The notes under the pieces: model-generated | Databases searched by the model: none | What the model was told of the DNA's origin: nothing | Seen by the model: the letters and a program-made list of their open reading frames with translations, nothing else | Shown: piece after piece, positions 19,600 to 27,246 of the stretch | Layout of the letters: each line of letters begins with the position of its first letter | Numbering within the stretch: the first letter of the stretch is position 1 | Position numbers and translations under genes: made by a program | Assembly (NCBI RefSeq): GCF_013074385.2 | Contig: NZ_JABEYA020000001.1 | Location: 372,001-436,000 of the forward strand | Direction of reading: 5' to 3' | DNA from: Vibrio ostreicida | GTDB taxonomy: Bacteria; Pseudomonadota; Gammaproteobacteria; Enterobacterales; Vibrionaceae | Length of the DNA stretch: 64,000 bases

Positions 19600-19728
19600 T
19601 GTAGATCTGGGATTCGTCGTAACCCGAGCGGTCTGGCTGCCACAGCAACTCCCACTTTATCTGCTAGCTTTAGGGCTTTTGCATTAAATTCAAGGGGAAT
19701 GTTTAATTCCAGTTTTTGTCGTTGTCAT
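19600..19728 (-). pseudogene. IS3-family orfA remnant
   Basis: Starts at ATG 19728 (MTTTKTGIKHSP) but shifts frame near 19700; the continuing frame reads EFNAKALKLADKVGVAVAAR, which matches the helix-turn-helix region of IS3-type OrfA (the usual form is EFKAEALKLADKVGVAAAAR). The end, where ESQIY would be expected, is again frameshifted. It cannot make a working OrfA. Upstream AACGAGGTGAACA would be its ribosome binding site. Confidence 0.75.
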
Positions 19729-19793
19729 TGTTCACCTCGTTAGTGATTGTACTCACTGAACTCGGTGTTCAAAACTGCTGGGGCGGATCATTC

Positions 19794-20079
19794 GGAATAC
19801 AGCCATTCAGCAGACATTATACAGCTGCGATGGACTACCACTCTCTGGTCGGAGATATGGGTAACGTATTTTCCGGAGGACAGCGACAAAGACTTTATTT
19901 GCCAAGTGCTTTGCCTTGATGAGTCGACTCGTCATCTAGATGGTGCGACGATACAACGTGTTGACGGTAATATTTCTGGCCTTTCTATGACGAGAATTAT
20001 GTTTGCTCATCGAGAGGAGACGATGCAAATGGCCGATAGAGTCATAGATTTTTCCCAACTGAACACTCAGTCAGTGTGA
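19794..20079 (+). pseudogene. C-terminal fragment of a peptide/bacteriocin-type ABC exporter, frameshifted
   Basis: Directly next to the IS end. One frame reads MDYHSLVGDMGNVFSGGQRQRL, split here as the ABC signature SGGQRQRL preceded by MDYHSLVGDMG, then LPSAL and a stop at 19919. A second frame takes over with CLDESTRHLDG (Walker B and D-loop), then MTRIMFAHREETMQMADRVI (switch histidine). This order and wording is that of CvaB/LagD-like exporters (LSGGQKQR, LDEATSHLD, RIIIAHR). About 8 residues between signature and Walker B are lost with the frameshift. Nothing of the N-terminal peptidase or membrane domains is seen. It is a dead remnant. Confidence 0.75.
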
Positions 20080-20200
20080 GTGGGTATACCGTTGTGGCTT
20101 AGGAACTGTCTCAATCCTTACCGAGTTTGACTTGGGACTGACATCTGGGAAAGGCGCTTGATTATGATCTTACGCCGTTTAAAGATTGCAGAGATGAGTC

Positions 20201-20626
20201 ATGACAAAGAGAGTATTGATTAATAGCGTTGTTGCTGCGATGTTGCTGCCTGTCAGTGTCGCGGGCATGTGTGAGGGGATGGAGTCAAATCACCTTTCAG
20301 TTGGCATGGCCCTTGATCAAGGACTCAGTGCGGTGATTGAATGGGATGACCAGTATCGAGCGACCCTAGGGAATGATGGCATTGCCTTTGACTATATTCT
20401 GGCAAGCGGAGAGTGGCGAGACGACTTGCCTATTCACTGGTACGTGGGTGCCGGTGCTTGGAGCGAATGGGATCATGATGAATTTGGCGCACGGGTTCCG
20501 CTAGGCCTGAACTGGAATTTAGGTCACGACTGGGATGCGTATGGGGAAATTCAACCGCAACTGGATCTCTATAGTGGCCCTGAATTGAAAATTGGGGCGG
20601 CTGTCGGCGTTAAGTACACATTTTGA
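20201..20626 (+). CDS. Small secreted, probably outer-membrane beta-barrel-like protein
   Basis: A 141-residue protein with a clear signal peptide (MTKRVLINSVVAAMLLPVSVAG, cleavage near residue 22). The mature part alternates polar and hydrophobic residues with many Trp and Tyr (for example IHWYVGAGAWSEW, LGLNWNLGHDWDAY) and ends in VGVKYTF, with the terminal Phe typical of outer-membrane barrels. I do not recognise a named family; it could be a small barrel of 6-8 strands. ATG 20201 has a weak GAG upstream. It has its own terminator and sits beside the decayed IS/ABC patch but looks intact. Confidence 0.7.
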   Translation: MTKRVLINSVVAAMLLPVSVAGMCEGMESNHLSVGMALDQGLSAVIEWDDQYRATLGNDGIAFDYILASGEWRDDLPIHWYVGAGAWSEWDHDEFGARVPLGLNWNLGHDWDAYGEIQPQLDLYSGPELKIGAAVGVKYTF

Positions 20627-20635
20627 ACGCATAAA

Positions 20636-20668
20636 AAGCCGGCCTAGATGGCCGGCTTGTTTATTTTT
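20636..20668 (+). terminator. Terminator after the small envelope protein
   Basis: Stem AAGCCGGCC (20636-20644) / GGCCGGCTT (20650-20658), loop TAGAT, then GTTTATTTTT. The A-rich left flank would let it also stop minus-strand transcription from the NSS transporter pair. Confidence 0.88.
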
Positions 20669-20674
20669 GGCCTA

Positions 20675-20773
20675 TCACTCTTGTTTATTCATCGCTTTTT
20701 TGATGCATATTGCAGCACCTCCCCAAGTAATGCCCAAACCCAGTACCATCATTATTATTGCGCCTGTTGTCAT
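20675..20773 (-). CDS. NSS transporter small subunit, MetS-like
   Basis: A 32-residue hydrophobic protein, start MTTGAIIMMVLGLGITWGG and end CIKKAMNKQE, with one membrane helix and a positive cytoplasmic end. It matches the MetS family of small subunits that accompany some sodium-dependent amino acid symporters (named from MetPS of Corynebacterium). Its ATG overlaps the stop of the transporter gene by one base (TAATG), with AAGGAG just upstream inside the transporter's last codons, so it is translated with it. Too short for many gene finders, but start, ribosome binding site and family pattern all agree. Confidence 0.85.
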   Translation of the reverse strand: MTTGAIIMMVLGLGITWGGAAICIKKAMNKQE

Positions 20774-22236
20774 TATTTGGACTCCTTACGGTGAGTGGCG
20801 TTGATCAATACACCAATGATAAATAAGCCAGCGATCATCGCCCAGCCTAAAGTTAAATCGTAACCGCCGTAACCTTCCGTGAATAGGGCGTGGAGCTTGG
20901 TTGCTAGAATAATTGCCAGCATTATCGGCGTAACAAAACGTAGGCAAGCAATAAACCAAGTGCCGATCGAGAAGTCGGAGATGTCATTGACATATTGACG
21001 TACATCGCCCACTTTATTGAGCAACCATGCCATCAACATAATTTCGACAAAGCCGCCCACCATGATTCCAACGTTGTTGGCGAAATGATCGACTAAGTCT
21101 AGCAGTAGTAGGCCGCCATTGGTGGCGAAAGCCATCGAGACGACCACGCCGACACCGACAACAACACTGGCTGCTTTTTTACGGCTCCAATGAAGTTTAT
21201 CGATAATGGCGGACGTGACGGCTTCCATAATGGAAATATGTGAACTTAAACCAGCGACAACCAAGGCAAAGAAAAATAAAGGACCAAGGATGTATGGCGC
21301 AGGCAATAAATTGATTGCAGCTGGAAGTGTTACAAAGGCAAGCCCGACACCTGCCGAAACCACTTCAGTGATCGGTTTGCTTTGTTCCTGAGCCATATAA
21401 CCCAGTACTGAAAAGATCATAATGCCGGCTAAAATTGAGAAGCCGCAGTTAATCAGCACCGTCATAAAAGCATTATTAGTAATATCTGATTTTTCAGGCA
21501 GATAACTGGAGTAAGCCAGCATGATGGCGAAACCGATACTCAAGGTAAAGAAAATTTGCCCATAAGCTGCTGCCCAGACTTTAACATCCCAGATTTTGCT
21601 AAAGTCAGGCTCGAACATGTAGTTGACACCATCAAGTGCGCCTGGGAGAAATACCATTCGGCCAATCAGCAGCAGCACCATGATAAACAGAATGGGCATC
21701 ATGATCTTTGAGGCGCGTTCGATGCCGGCTTTAACCCCACCGACAATCGCAGCATACGTGATAGCCCAAGCGAGTAGCATTGCGAATGCAATCTTCCACT
21801 GAATGCTGCCTAAATTGGTTGGTGAATTGTCACCTAAATTAAGGTATTCACTGAAGAAAAAGGCATTGGTATCGGTTCCCCAACCTTGGTTGAAGGACAG
21901 ACCAAAATAGGAAATGGCCCAGCCAATCACGGCGACGTAATACACGGCGATCACGGCCGCGACACCGACCTGAAACCACCCAAGCCATTCAAACTTTGAG
22001 TGAATCTTAGACAGAGTTCGTGGTGCACTTCCTCGATACTTCTGACCCATACTGAATTCTAGGATCATAAAAGGGATACCGGCGGTCAGCATGGCAAAAA
22101 GGTAAGGGATAAAGAAGGCGCCACCGCCATTTTCATAGGCCATATAAGGGAAACGCCAGATGTTCCCTAAGCCGATAGCTGACCCCACTGCGGCTAAGAT
22201 AAACCCAGCGCGGGATCCCCATTGTTCTCGTTTCAT
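20773..22236 (-). CDS. Sodium-dependent neurotransmitter-symporter-family (NSS) amino acid transporter
   Basis: Sodium-coupled amino acid importer of the inner membrane with the LeuT fold. The 487-residue protein begins MKREQWGSRAGFILAAVGSA and continues IGLGNIWRFPYMAYENGGGAF, the helix 1 signature with the unwound substrate and sodium site. About 11-12 hydrophobic segments follow. The partner MetS-like gene suggests the MetP-type subgroup, which in known cases carries methionine or alanine; the substrate here is not shown by sequence. A perfect 9-bp palindrome lies in the leader (22289-22311). Confidence 0.92.
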   Translation of the reverse strand: MKREQWGSRAGFILAAVGSAIGLGNIWRFPYMAYENGGGAFFIPYLFAMLTAGIPFMILEFSMGQKYRGSAPRTLSKIHSKFEWLGWFQVGVAAVIAVYYVAVIGWAISYFGLSFNQGWGTDTNAFFFSEYLNLGDNSPTNLGSIQWKIAFAMLLAWAITYAAIVGGVKAGIERASKIMMPILFIMVLLLIGRMVFLPGALDGVNYMFEPDFSKIWDVKVWAAAYGQIFFTLSIGFAIMLAYSSYLPEKSDITNNAFMTVLINCGFSILAGIMIFSVLGYMAQEQSKPITEVVSAGVGLAFVTLPAAINLLPAPYILGPLFFFALVVAGLSSHISIMEAVTSAIIDKLHWSRKKAASVVVGVGVVVSMAFATNGGLLLLDLVDHFANNVGIMVGGFVEIMLMAWLLNKVGDVRQYVNDISDFSIGTWFIACLRFVTPIMLAIILATKLHALFTEGYGGYDLTLGWAMIAGLFIIGVLINATHRKESK

Positions 22237-22288
22237 AAATGACTCCTGTCAGTCTGTACACTGAGAGTAAAGTTATCTAGTAGTGTGA

Positions 22289-22311
22289 CTCAGACTGAAC
22301 GGCAGTCTGAG
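22289..22311. promoter_or_regulatory. Palindrome in the NSS transporter leader
   Basis: Perfect 9-base arms CTCAGACTG (22289-22297) and CAGTCTGAG (22303-22311) around AACGG, about 53 bases before the transporter start. It could be an operator or an RNA hairpin in the leader. Confidence 0.5.
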
Positions 22312-22889
22312 CGTTAACTCGTTACAAAGATGACACAGTTGTCAATGAATGAACTAGTGTTTAATTCTCTTTGTTTAACTATTTTATGGTTTATTACACT
22401 GTAGATTAGGCTTTATATCAGTTTTTTATTCTTTATATTGGAATGTGTGTCTGCTCAAACTGAAATAATCAGCTGCGCTTAGGCAAAGACTAACTACTAA
22501 TACGGTTTAAATCAATAGATTGTATTGGTAAATGGATGGTTGTCATATGGTTTTAAAATTGTATTTATCATTAATTTTTAGTGATAAGCATTGCTAATTT
22601 ATAATTATTTAGTCTGGTGTCTTTGTATTTGTTGAAATTTTAAAATATAAATCTTTCTTAGCCTGTAGCGGGTATGACTGAAATTAGATCGAATTATTAA
22701 CATTTTTAACAATTTATCAAGCAGAGGTTGGCAGTTCCAGCCAGTGATGTGAATATGGAATAGGTCTTGTGTCGTCTCGCTCTCGTGTCGGTTAACTGTG
22801 ATGGTAACACCATAATTACACACTAAAAAAGAGGAATAATTGAAGATATCTCACATCGATGTTATTAATTTGTTATAGAGGAGAGTGCT
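22312..22889. other. AT-rich gap without recognised gene
   Basis: About 580 bases between the divergent NSS transporter and the YnhF-like gene. I see no convincing coding frame, tRNA or known RNA motif; it should hold the promoters of both neighbours. Confidence 0.5.
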
Positions 22890-22982
22890 ATGGAACATGA
22901 ATTTAAATATGCGTTGGCGATCGCGATCACTGTGTTGACCGTTCTGATTGGTTTTGGTGTCGTCGCCATCACGTCAGCATAG
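22890..22982 (+). CDS. YnhF-like single-helix membrane microprotein
   Basis: A 30-residue protein, start MEHEFKYALAIAITVLTVLI and end GFGVVAITSA: a short polar N-terminus followed by one membrane helix. Length, composition and layout resemble E. coli YnhF (29 residues, a small inner-membrane protein of unknown function). The ribosome binding site GAGGAGAG is 6-7 bases before the ATG at 22890. It ends 10 bases before the patatin gene, whose ribosome binding site overlaps its stop codon (TAGGAGC), so the two are cotranscribed. Good ribosome binding site and tight spacing support a real gene. Confidence 0.75.
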   Translation: MEHEFKYALAIAITVLTVLIGFGVVAITSA

Positions 22983-22992
22983 GAGCAGACTG

Positions 22993-24123
22993 ATGGCGAA
23001 TAGCGGTGTTGTCACCAACGCTGTTGTCCAATTGGATACTCAACGCCTAGCCCAGTATACGGGTGGTAAGAATGCTTTGGTGGCTCAGGGTGGTGGGCAG
23101 AGAGGTATTTTTACTTCTGGTGTTTTGGATGCCTTCTTGCTGTCTAATTTTGATCCCTTCCATACGTTTTATGGGACTTCGGCAGGTGCCTTAAATTTAT
23201 GTGGTTACCTTTGTCGTCAGCAAGGTATCGGACGCTCATTTATTCTTGATTTGACCACGGATCCTCAGTTTTTCAATCTATTTCGCTATATCCGTCGCAA
23301 ACAATATCTCGGCATCGATTGGGCACTAGATAAAATCAGTGCTGCTCCCTATCAGCTTGATATTAAGACCGGGCGTCGGGTGCTGGCCAATCGACAGGCC
23401 TTTGCGGCAGTGACAGATACGGCACGCTTATTTGACCACTATTTACCCATGCTGCAACAAGATTGGAAAAAGGTGTTAATCGCCACCTGCGCTATTCCCA
23501 GACTTTATAATCAAGCTATTGAGTTCGAACAAGGCTCGTACGTCGATGGGGGAGTGTCGGCCTCTATTCCGGTACAAGAAGCGTGGCGCAAAGAAGCTCG
23601 GTGTATTGTCGTGATAAGAACCGAAGGTGATGAGGTAGAAATTCCCCCCGAGGAAGCTATGGCTGAACCTCCAGTTCAATGGTATCGAGATTCCTTTAAC
23701 GGGCTGCAGGAGCAGTGGCAACAACGATTGACGCAATGGAAATCTGACTGGGGAGCTTTTGTTACCGAGCAACTGCAACGTTCTAAAGAAGAGAAAATGA
23801 CGCACGCAAAAGCAGACTCTCTCAACGGAGGGCGTTGGTTGTTTGGTGCTGATGACATTTATCGTCTCAGTTACTTGCTTGGGGAAAAGTTTGATTCTGG
23901 GTTAGCCGATATGTTGATGGTCCATTTTCAGACCTACTCCCTGACACAAGACTTTTTGCATAACCCGCCTGATGATTGTTTTATTATCCAGATAAAACCG
24001 GAAAAGCCTTTGCTTTCTAGTCCTTTGATGAGTGATCGTGAATCGTTACTCCATGATTATCAAATGGGTCTGGATTCGGGTTTCCGGTTTGTAGAAATGT
24101 TTTCCCAAGTGGTTTCTAAGTAA
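22993..24123 (+). CDS. Patatin-like phospholipase (YjjU-like)
   Basis: Predicted serine lipid hydrolase with a patatin fold. The 376-residue protein has the oxyanion motif QGGGQRG at residues 32-38, the nucleophile Ser63 in YGTSAGALN, and the catalytic Asp185 in YVDGGVSASIPV. The C-terminal half contains a coiled, Gln-rich stretch and ends with a DUF6363-like region common in YjjU-type proteins. No signal peptide, so likely cytoplasmic. The frame is open to 22948, but ATG 22993 with AGGAGCAG upstream is the better start. A long hairpin includes its last codons and stop. Confidence 0.9.
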   Translation: MANSGVVTNAVVQLDTQRLAQYTGGKNALVAQGGGQRGIFTSGVLDAFLLSNFDPFHTFYGTSAGALNLCGYLCRQQGIGRSFILDLTTDPQFFNLFRYIRRKQYLGIDWALDKISAAPYQLDIKTGRRVLANRQAFAAVTDTARLFDHYLPMLQQDWKKVLIATCAIPRLYNQAIEFEQGSYVDGGVSASIPVQEAWRKEARCIVVIRTEGDEVEIPPEEAMAEPPVQWYRDSFNGLQEQWQQRLTQWKSDWGAFVTEQLQRSKEEKMTHAKADSLNGGRWLFGADDIYRLSYLLGEKFDSGLADMLMVHFQTYSLTQDFLHNPPDDCFIIQIKPEKPLLSSPLMSDRESLLHDYQMGLDSGFRFVEMFSQVVSK

Positions 24124-24149
24124 CCACTTGGGAAGCCAGAGGGCTTTTT
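24102..24149 (+). terminator. Hairpin over the patatin stop codon plus terminator
   Basis: A perfect 13-bp stem (24102-24114 with 24122-24134) includes the last codons, with the stop codon in the loop/right arm. It is followed at once by a smaller stem AAGCC/GGCTT (24133-24146) and TTTTT. The second hairpin with its T run is the likely terminator; the two compete for the same bases. Confidence 0.7.
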
Positions 24150-24173
24150 GATTGGCATAATTAGAGGTTCGGA

Positions 24174-25616
24174 TCACGCGCAGAGTATTCTCATACAGTT
24201 GGTAGATCCGACGACATCCATCATGTCACCTTGAGTGGTAATGACGATATCGCCTTTGTCGACTAGCCCCTTGTTTTTTAAGCACTCGACCGCGGCTTGC
24301 GCCGTGGTTAACCCCGAATCGCCTTTTGAGTCGAAATAAACGGGAAAGACCCCGCGATAAAGGGCGATGTGGTTGAGCGTACCTTCATTGCGTGACAACG
24401 CGAAAATAGGTAACCCGGAACTCAGACGTGACACCATCAGCGCAGTGCGGCCTGATTCTGTCAGCGTAATAATGCCTTTGACGCCTTTCATGTGATTTGC
24501 GGCGAACATAGTTGACATGGAAATGGTTTCTTCACTGGTGTGAAAAACGGTGTCCATACGGTAGTTGGAACGGTTGATTGCTGACATTTTCTCCGCCCCA
24601 AGGCACACTTCCGCCATTGAACGTACGGTTTCCAGCGGGTATTTACCCGCTGCGGTTTCGCCTGACAGCATCACTGCGTCTGTCCCATCTAAGACGGCGT
24701 TGGCAACGTCCATAACTTCCGCTCGGGTAGGCATCGGGTTTTCCATCATCGACTCCATCATCTGGGTCGCGGTAATCACAGTTCTATTGAGGCTTCTGGC
24801 TCTTCTGATCAATTGTTTCTGTACACCGATTAATTCCGGGTCGCCAATTTCGACGCCTAAGTCACCGCGAGCTACCATTACCGAGTCGGATGCGAGAATG
24901 ATGTCATCAATGTTCTCGTCGCTTGCGACGGTTTCAGCGCGCTCGACCTTGGCGACTAGTTTTGCCTCCAAGCCTGCGTCCCGAGCTAAGCGGCGGGCAT
25001 ACTTCATGTCTTCCCCATTACGAGGAAAGGAAACGGCGAGATAGTCTACTTTGATTTGTGCAGCAATTTTAATGTCGCTTTTGTCTTTTTCGGTGAGCGC
25101 ATCAGCCGATAAGCCGCCGCCTTTTTTATTGATGCCCTTGTTATTGGATAAGGGGCCACCAATGAGGACTTGAGTGATGACCTGATTGCCTGAGACTTTC
25201 GTGATTTGGAGCTGCACTCTTCCATCATCGAGCAGTAAGATGTCTCCTGCGGAGACATCTTTAGGCAGAGCTTTGTAGTCAAGGCCAACAGCGCTTTGAC
25301 TGCCCTCTCCAGCGGGTAAATCACTGTCGAGAACGAATGCATCACCAACTTTGAGGTGTATCTTTTGTTCCTTGAAGGTTGAAATACGAATTTTGGGCCC
25401 TTGTAAATCCCCAAGAATGGCGACGTGGGTCCCTTGTTGAGCTGCGATATTACGTATCTTAATGGCGCGTTGGATATGTTCATCGGCTGAACCATGAGAA
25501 AAGTTCATACGAACAACATTGGCTCCGGCTTGAATGATCGCTTCAAGCATCCCTTCTTCGTCGGTTGATGGACCTAAGGTTGTCACGATTTTCGTTCTTC
25601 TTTGGATTGAAGTCAT
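24174..25616 (-). CDS. pykA: Pyruvate kinase II
   Basis: Last step of glycolysis: phosphoenolpyruvate and ADP to pyruvate and ATP. The 480-residue protein matches E. coli PykA in length and wording: [38 protein letters not shown], the catalytic Lys region [14 protein letters not shown] and the Mg ligand stretch [15 protein letters not shown], then [17 protein letters not shown]. The end reads [11 protein letters not shown]. The frame opens at 25634, but ATG 25616 with AAGGAAATT upstream gives the family start. Divergent from mlc, so the gap with the CRP-like site may serve both. Confidence 0.97.
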   Translation of the reverse strand: MTSIQRRTKIVTTLGPSTDEEGMLEAIIQAGANVVRMNFSHGSADEHIQRAIKIRNIAAQQGTHVAILGDLQGPKIRISTFKEQKIHLKVGDAFVLDSDLPAGEGSQSAVGLDYKALPKDVSAGDILLLDDGRVQLQITKVSGNQVITQVLIGGPLSNNKGINKKGGGLSADALTEKDKSDIKIAAQIKVDYLAVSFPRNGEDMKYARRLARDAGLEAKLVAKVERAETVASDENIDDIILASDSVMVARGDLGVEIGDPELIGVQKQLIRRARSLNRTVITATQMMESMMENPMPTRAEVMDVANAVLDGTDAVMLSGETAAGKYPLETVRSMAEVCLGAEKMSAINRSNYRMDTVFHTSEETISMSTMFAANHMKGVKGIITLTESGRTALMVSRLSSGLPIFALSRNEGTLNHIALYRGVFPVYFDSKGDSGLTTAQAAVECLKNKGLVDKGDIVITTQGDMMDVVGSTNCMRILCA

Positions 25617-25814
25617 GATAATTTCCTTGAACATGCCATCTCGGCATTATGAGTAAAGGTTATTGGATAAGTATATGCAATATATTGAGATATGAGAGCG
25701 CTAGACCCATGTTATCTTGGGAAAAAAGACATATTTATTAATGCAAAAAAATACAGTGTTATTTGTGATCTAAGCACTGCAATTTGACTTAACACGCAAA
25801 GAATCATGTTTATC

Positions 25815-25830
25815 CGTGACGTTTGTCACG
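25815..25830. promoter_or_regulatory. Candidate CRP site between pykA and mlc
   Basis: CGTGACGTTTGTCACG: the inner GTGA-N6-TCAC is perfect against the CRP consensus TGTGA-N6-TCACA, with only the outer bases changed. It is centred about 83 bases before the mlc start and about 206 before pykA. CRP control of mlc is known in E. coli. Confidence 0.55.
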
Positions 25831-25905
25831 GCAATCTACCAAAGCCCTTCACAATTACTTCGCAAAGTAAAAAAATTGCTCGGTTGTTGTTATTCGGAGT
25901 AGACC

Positions 25906-27123
25906 ATGTACATGGCTCAACCAGGCCATATTGATCATATTAAACAGGTCAATGCTGGCCGTGTTTACAAACTCATTGATCAAAAAGGTCCTATTTCTCG
26001 AATCGATCTGTCAAAAGAGAGTGGGCTTGCTCCGGCGAGTATTACCAAAATCACACGTGAATTGATTGCCGCTCATCTTATTCATGAAACGACCGTTCAG
26101 GAAGCGACCAGTCGAGGTCGCCCTGCGATTGGATTGCAAGTGAATAATCAAGGTTGGCAGTTTCTCTCAATGCGTTTAGGGCGTGGTTATCTGACCATTG
26201 CTCTACATGAGTTGGGTGGTGATGTTCTCATTGACACAAAAATTGACATGCATGAAATAGATCAAGAGGACGTGGTTGCTCGCCTTCTGCATGAAATCGA
26301 CGAATTCTTTCAAACCTATGCCCAGCAACTGGATCGTGTGACCAGCATCGCCCTGACTTTACCGGGTCTAGTCAACTCCGAAAAGGGGCTGGTCCTACAG
26401 ATGCCTCACTACAATGTCGAAAATTTATCTCTTGGGCCTGAAATTTACAGAGCGACGGGTTTACCAGTATTTATCGCTAATGATACTCGAGCTTGGGCTT
26501 TAGCGGAAAAACTCTTTGGCCACTCTCAGGACAACGATAATTCGGTCTTGATTTCGATTCACCATGGTTTAGGAGCGGGGATCATTCTCGATGGCCGCTT
26601 GCTTCAAGGTCGTCACGGAAACATTGGTGAACTCGGGCATATTCAGATCGATCCTCAAGGAAAACGTTGTCATTGCGGCAATCGAGGTTGTCTTGAAACC
26701 GTTGCAAGCTCGCAAGCTATCCGTGAAGAGGTAGCCAAACGACTGAGTCGTGGAGAGCCTTCTCTACTGGCTGAGATCAACGAGGTTTCAATTGAAGATA
26801 TTTGCGAAGCCGCAGCAAATGGCGATCCTTTGGCGGTGGATGTGGTTGAAACACTGGGAGGATACTTGGGAGCGGCGATTGCGATTGTCATTAACCTGTT
26901 TAATCCGGAAAAAATTCTCATCGGTGGGGCGATTAATCAGGCCAAAAGCGTTCTTTATCCGGCAATCCGTACCTGTATTCAACAGCAGAGCATGCCGGTT
27001 TATCATCAGGATCTTGAAGTGGTCGAATCTCGTTTTTACAAACAAGCCACCATGCCCGGAGCCGCACTGATAAAGCAGGCTCTCTATGATGGTTTGCTAC
27101 TAATGAAGGTGGTAGAAGGTTAA
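25906..27123 (+). CDS. mlc: Sugar metabolism repressor Mlc (ROK family)
   Basis: Repressor of PTS genes that is sequestered by unphosphorylated glucose EIICB at the membrane. The 405-residue protein begins like E. coli Mlc (QPGHIDHIKQVNAGRVYKLI), has a winged helix-turn-helix (residues 28-75, SRIDLSKESGLAPASITKI) and a ROK domain with the zinc site GELGHIQIDPQGKRCHCGNR split as HIQIDPQGKRCHCGNRGCLE. ATG 25906 follows CGGAGTAG; ATG 25912 is also possible. A CRP-like site lies upstream. The PTS permease at 16948 with an Mlc-like operator is a likely target and partner. Confidence 0.93.
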   Translation: MYMAQPGHIDHIKQVNAGRVYKLIDQKGPISRIDLSKESGLAPASITKITRELIAAHLIHETTVQEATSRGRPAIGLQVNNQGWQFLSMRLGRGYLTIALHELGGDVLIDTKIDMHEIDQEDVVARLLHEIDEFFQTYAQQLDRVTSIALTLPGLVNSEKGLVLQMPHYNVENLSLGPEIYRATGLPVFIANDTRAWALAEKLFGHSQDNDNSVLISIHHGLGAGIILDGRLLQGRHGNIGELGHIQIDPQGKRCHCGNRGCLETVASSQAIREEVAKRLSRGEPSLLAEINEVSIEDICEAAANGDPLAVDVVETLGGYLGAAIAIVINLFNPEKILIGGAINQAKSVLYPAIRTCIQQQSMPVYHQDLEVVESRFYKQATMPGAALIKQALYDGLLLMKVVEG

Positions 27124-27154
27124 GCCGATTACTATTAAGCTTTATCTTTTATCT

Positions 27155-27217
27155 AAACCCATATAACCTTCAAGTTGTATGGGTTTATTTTGTTTAGCCT
27201 GACTTTAGGCTATTTTT
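27155..27217 (+). terminator. Two tandem terminators after mlc
   Basis: First: 13-bp stem (27155-27167 with 27174-27186, one G-U pair), loop CTTCAA, then ATTTTG. Second: TAGCCT (27195-27200) / AGGCTA (27207-27212) and TTTTT (27213-27217). The cheV ATG is 30 bases further. Confidence 0.8.
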
Positions 27218-27246
27218 GATATATTACAAAGTAGTAGAGAGATCCT

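Larger units (their letters stand above)
19094..19790 (-). mobile_element. Decayed, internally deleted IS3-family element
   Basis: About 697 bases bounded by inverted terminal repeats: TGATCTGCTCCAGCA starting at 19094 on the plus strand and TGATCCGCCCCAGCA starting at 19790 on the minus strand (13 of 15 identical, with CACC following in both). Between them, on the minus strand, lie remnants of orfA (about 19600-19728) and orfB (19124-19566) of an IS3-type transposase. The catalytic DDE core is missing. No clear target-site duplication is visible next to the repeats. Intact relatives of this kind are about 1.2-1.3 kb, so roughly half is gone. Confidence 0.85.

Noticed and set aside
19443..19655. 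A 70-codon minus-strand frame in the IS region as a separate gene
   Set aside because: It is a chance join of frameshifted orfA and orfB remnants, explained by the decayed IS3 element.
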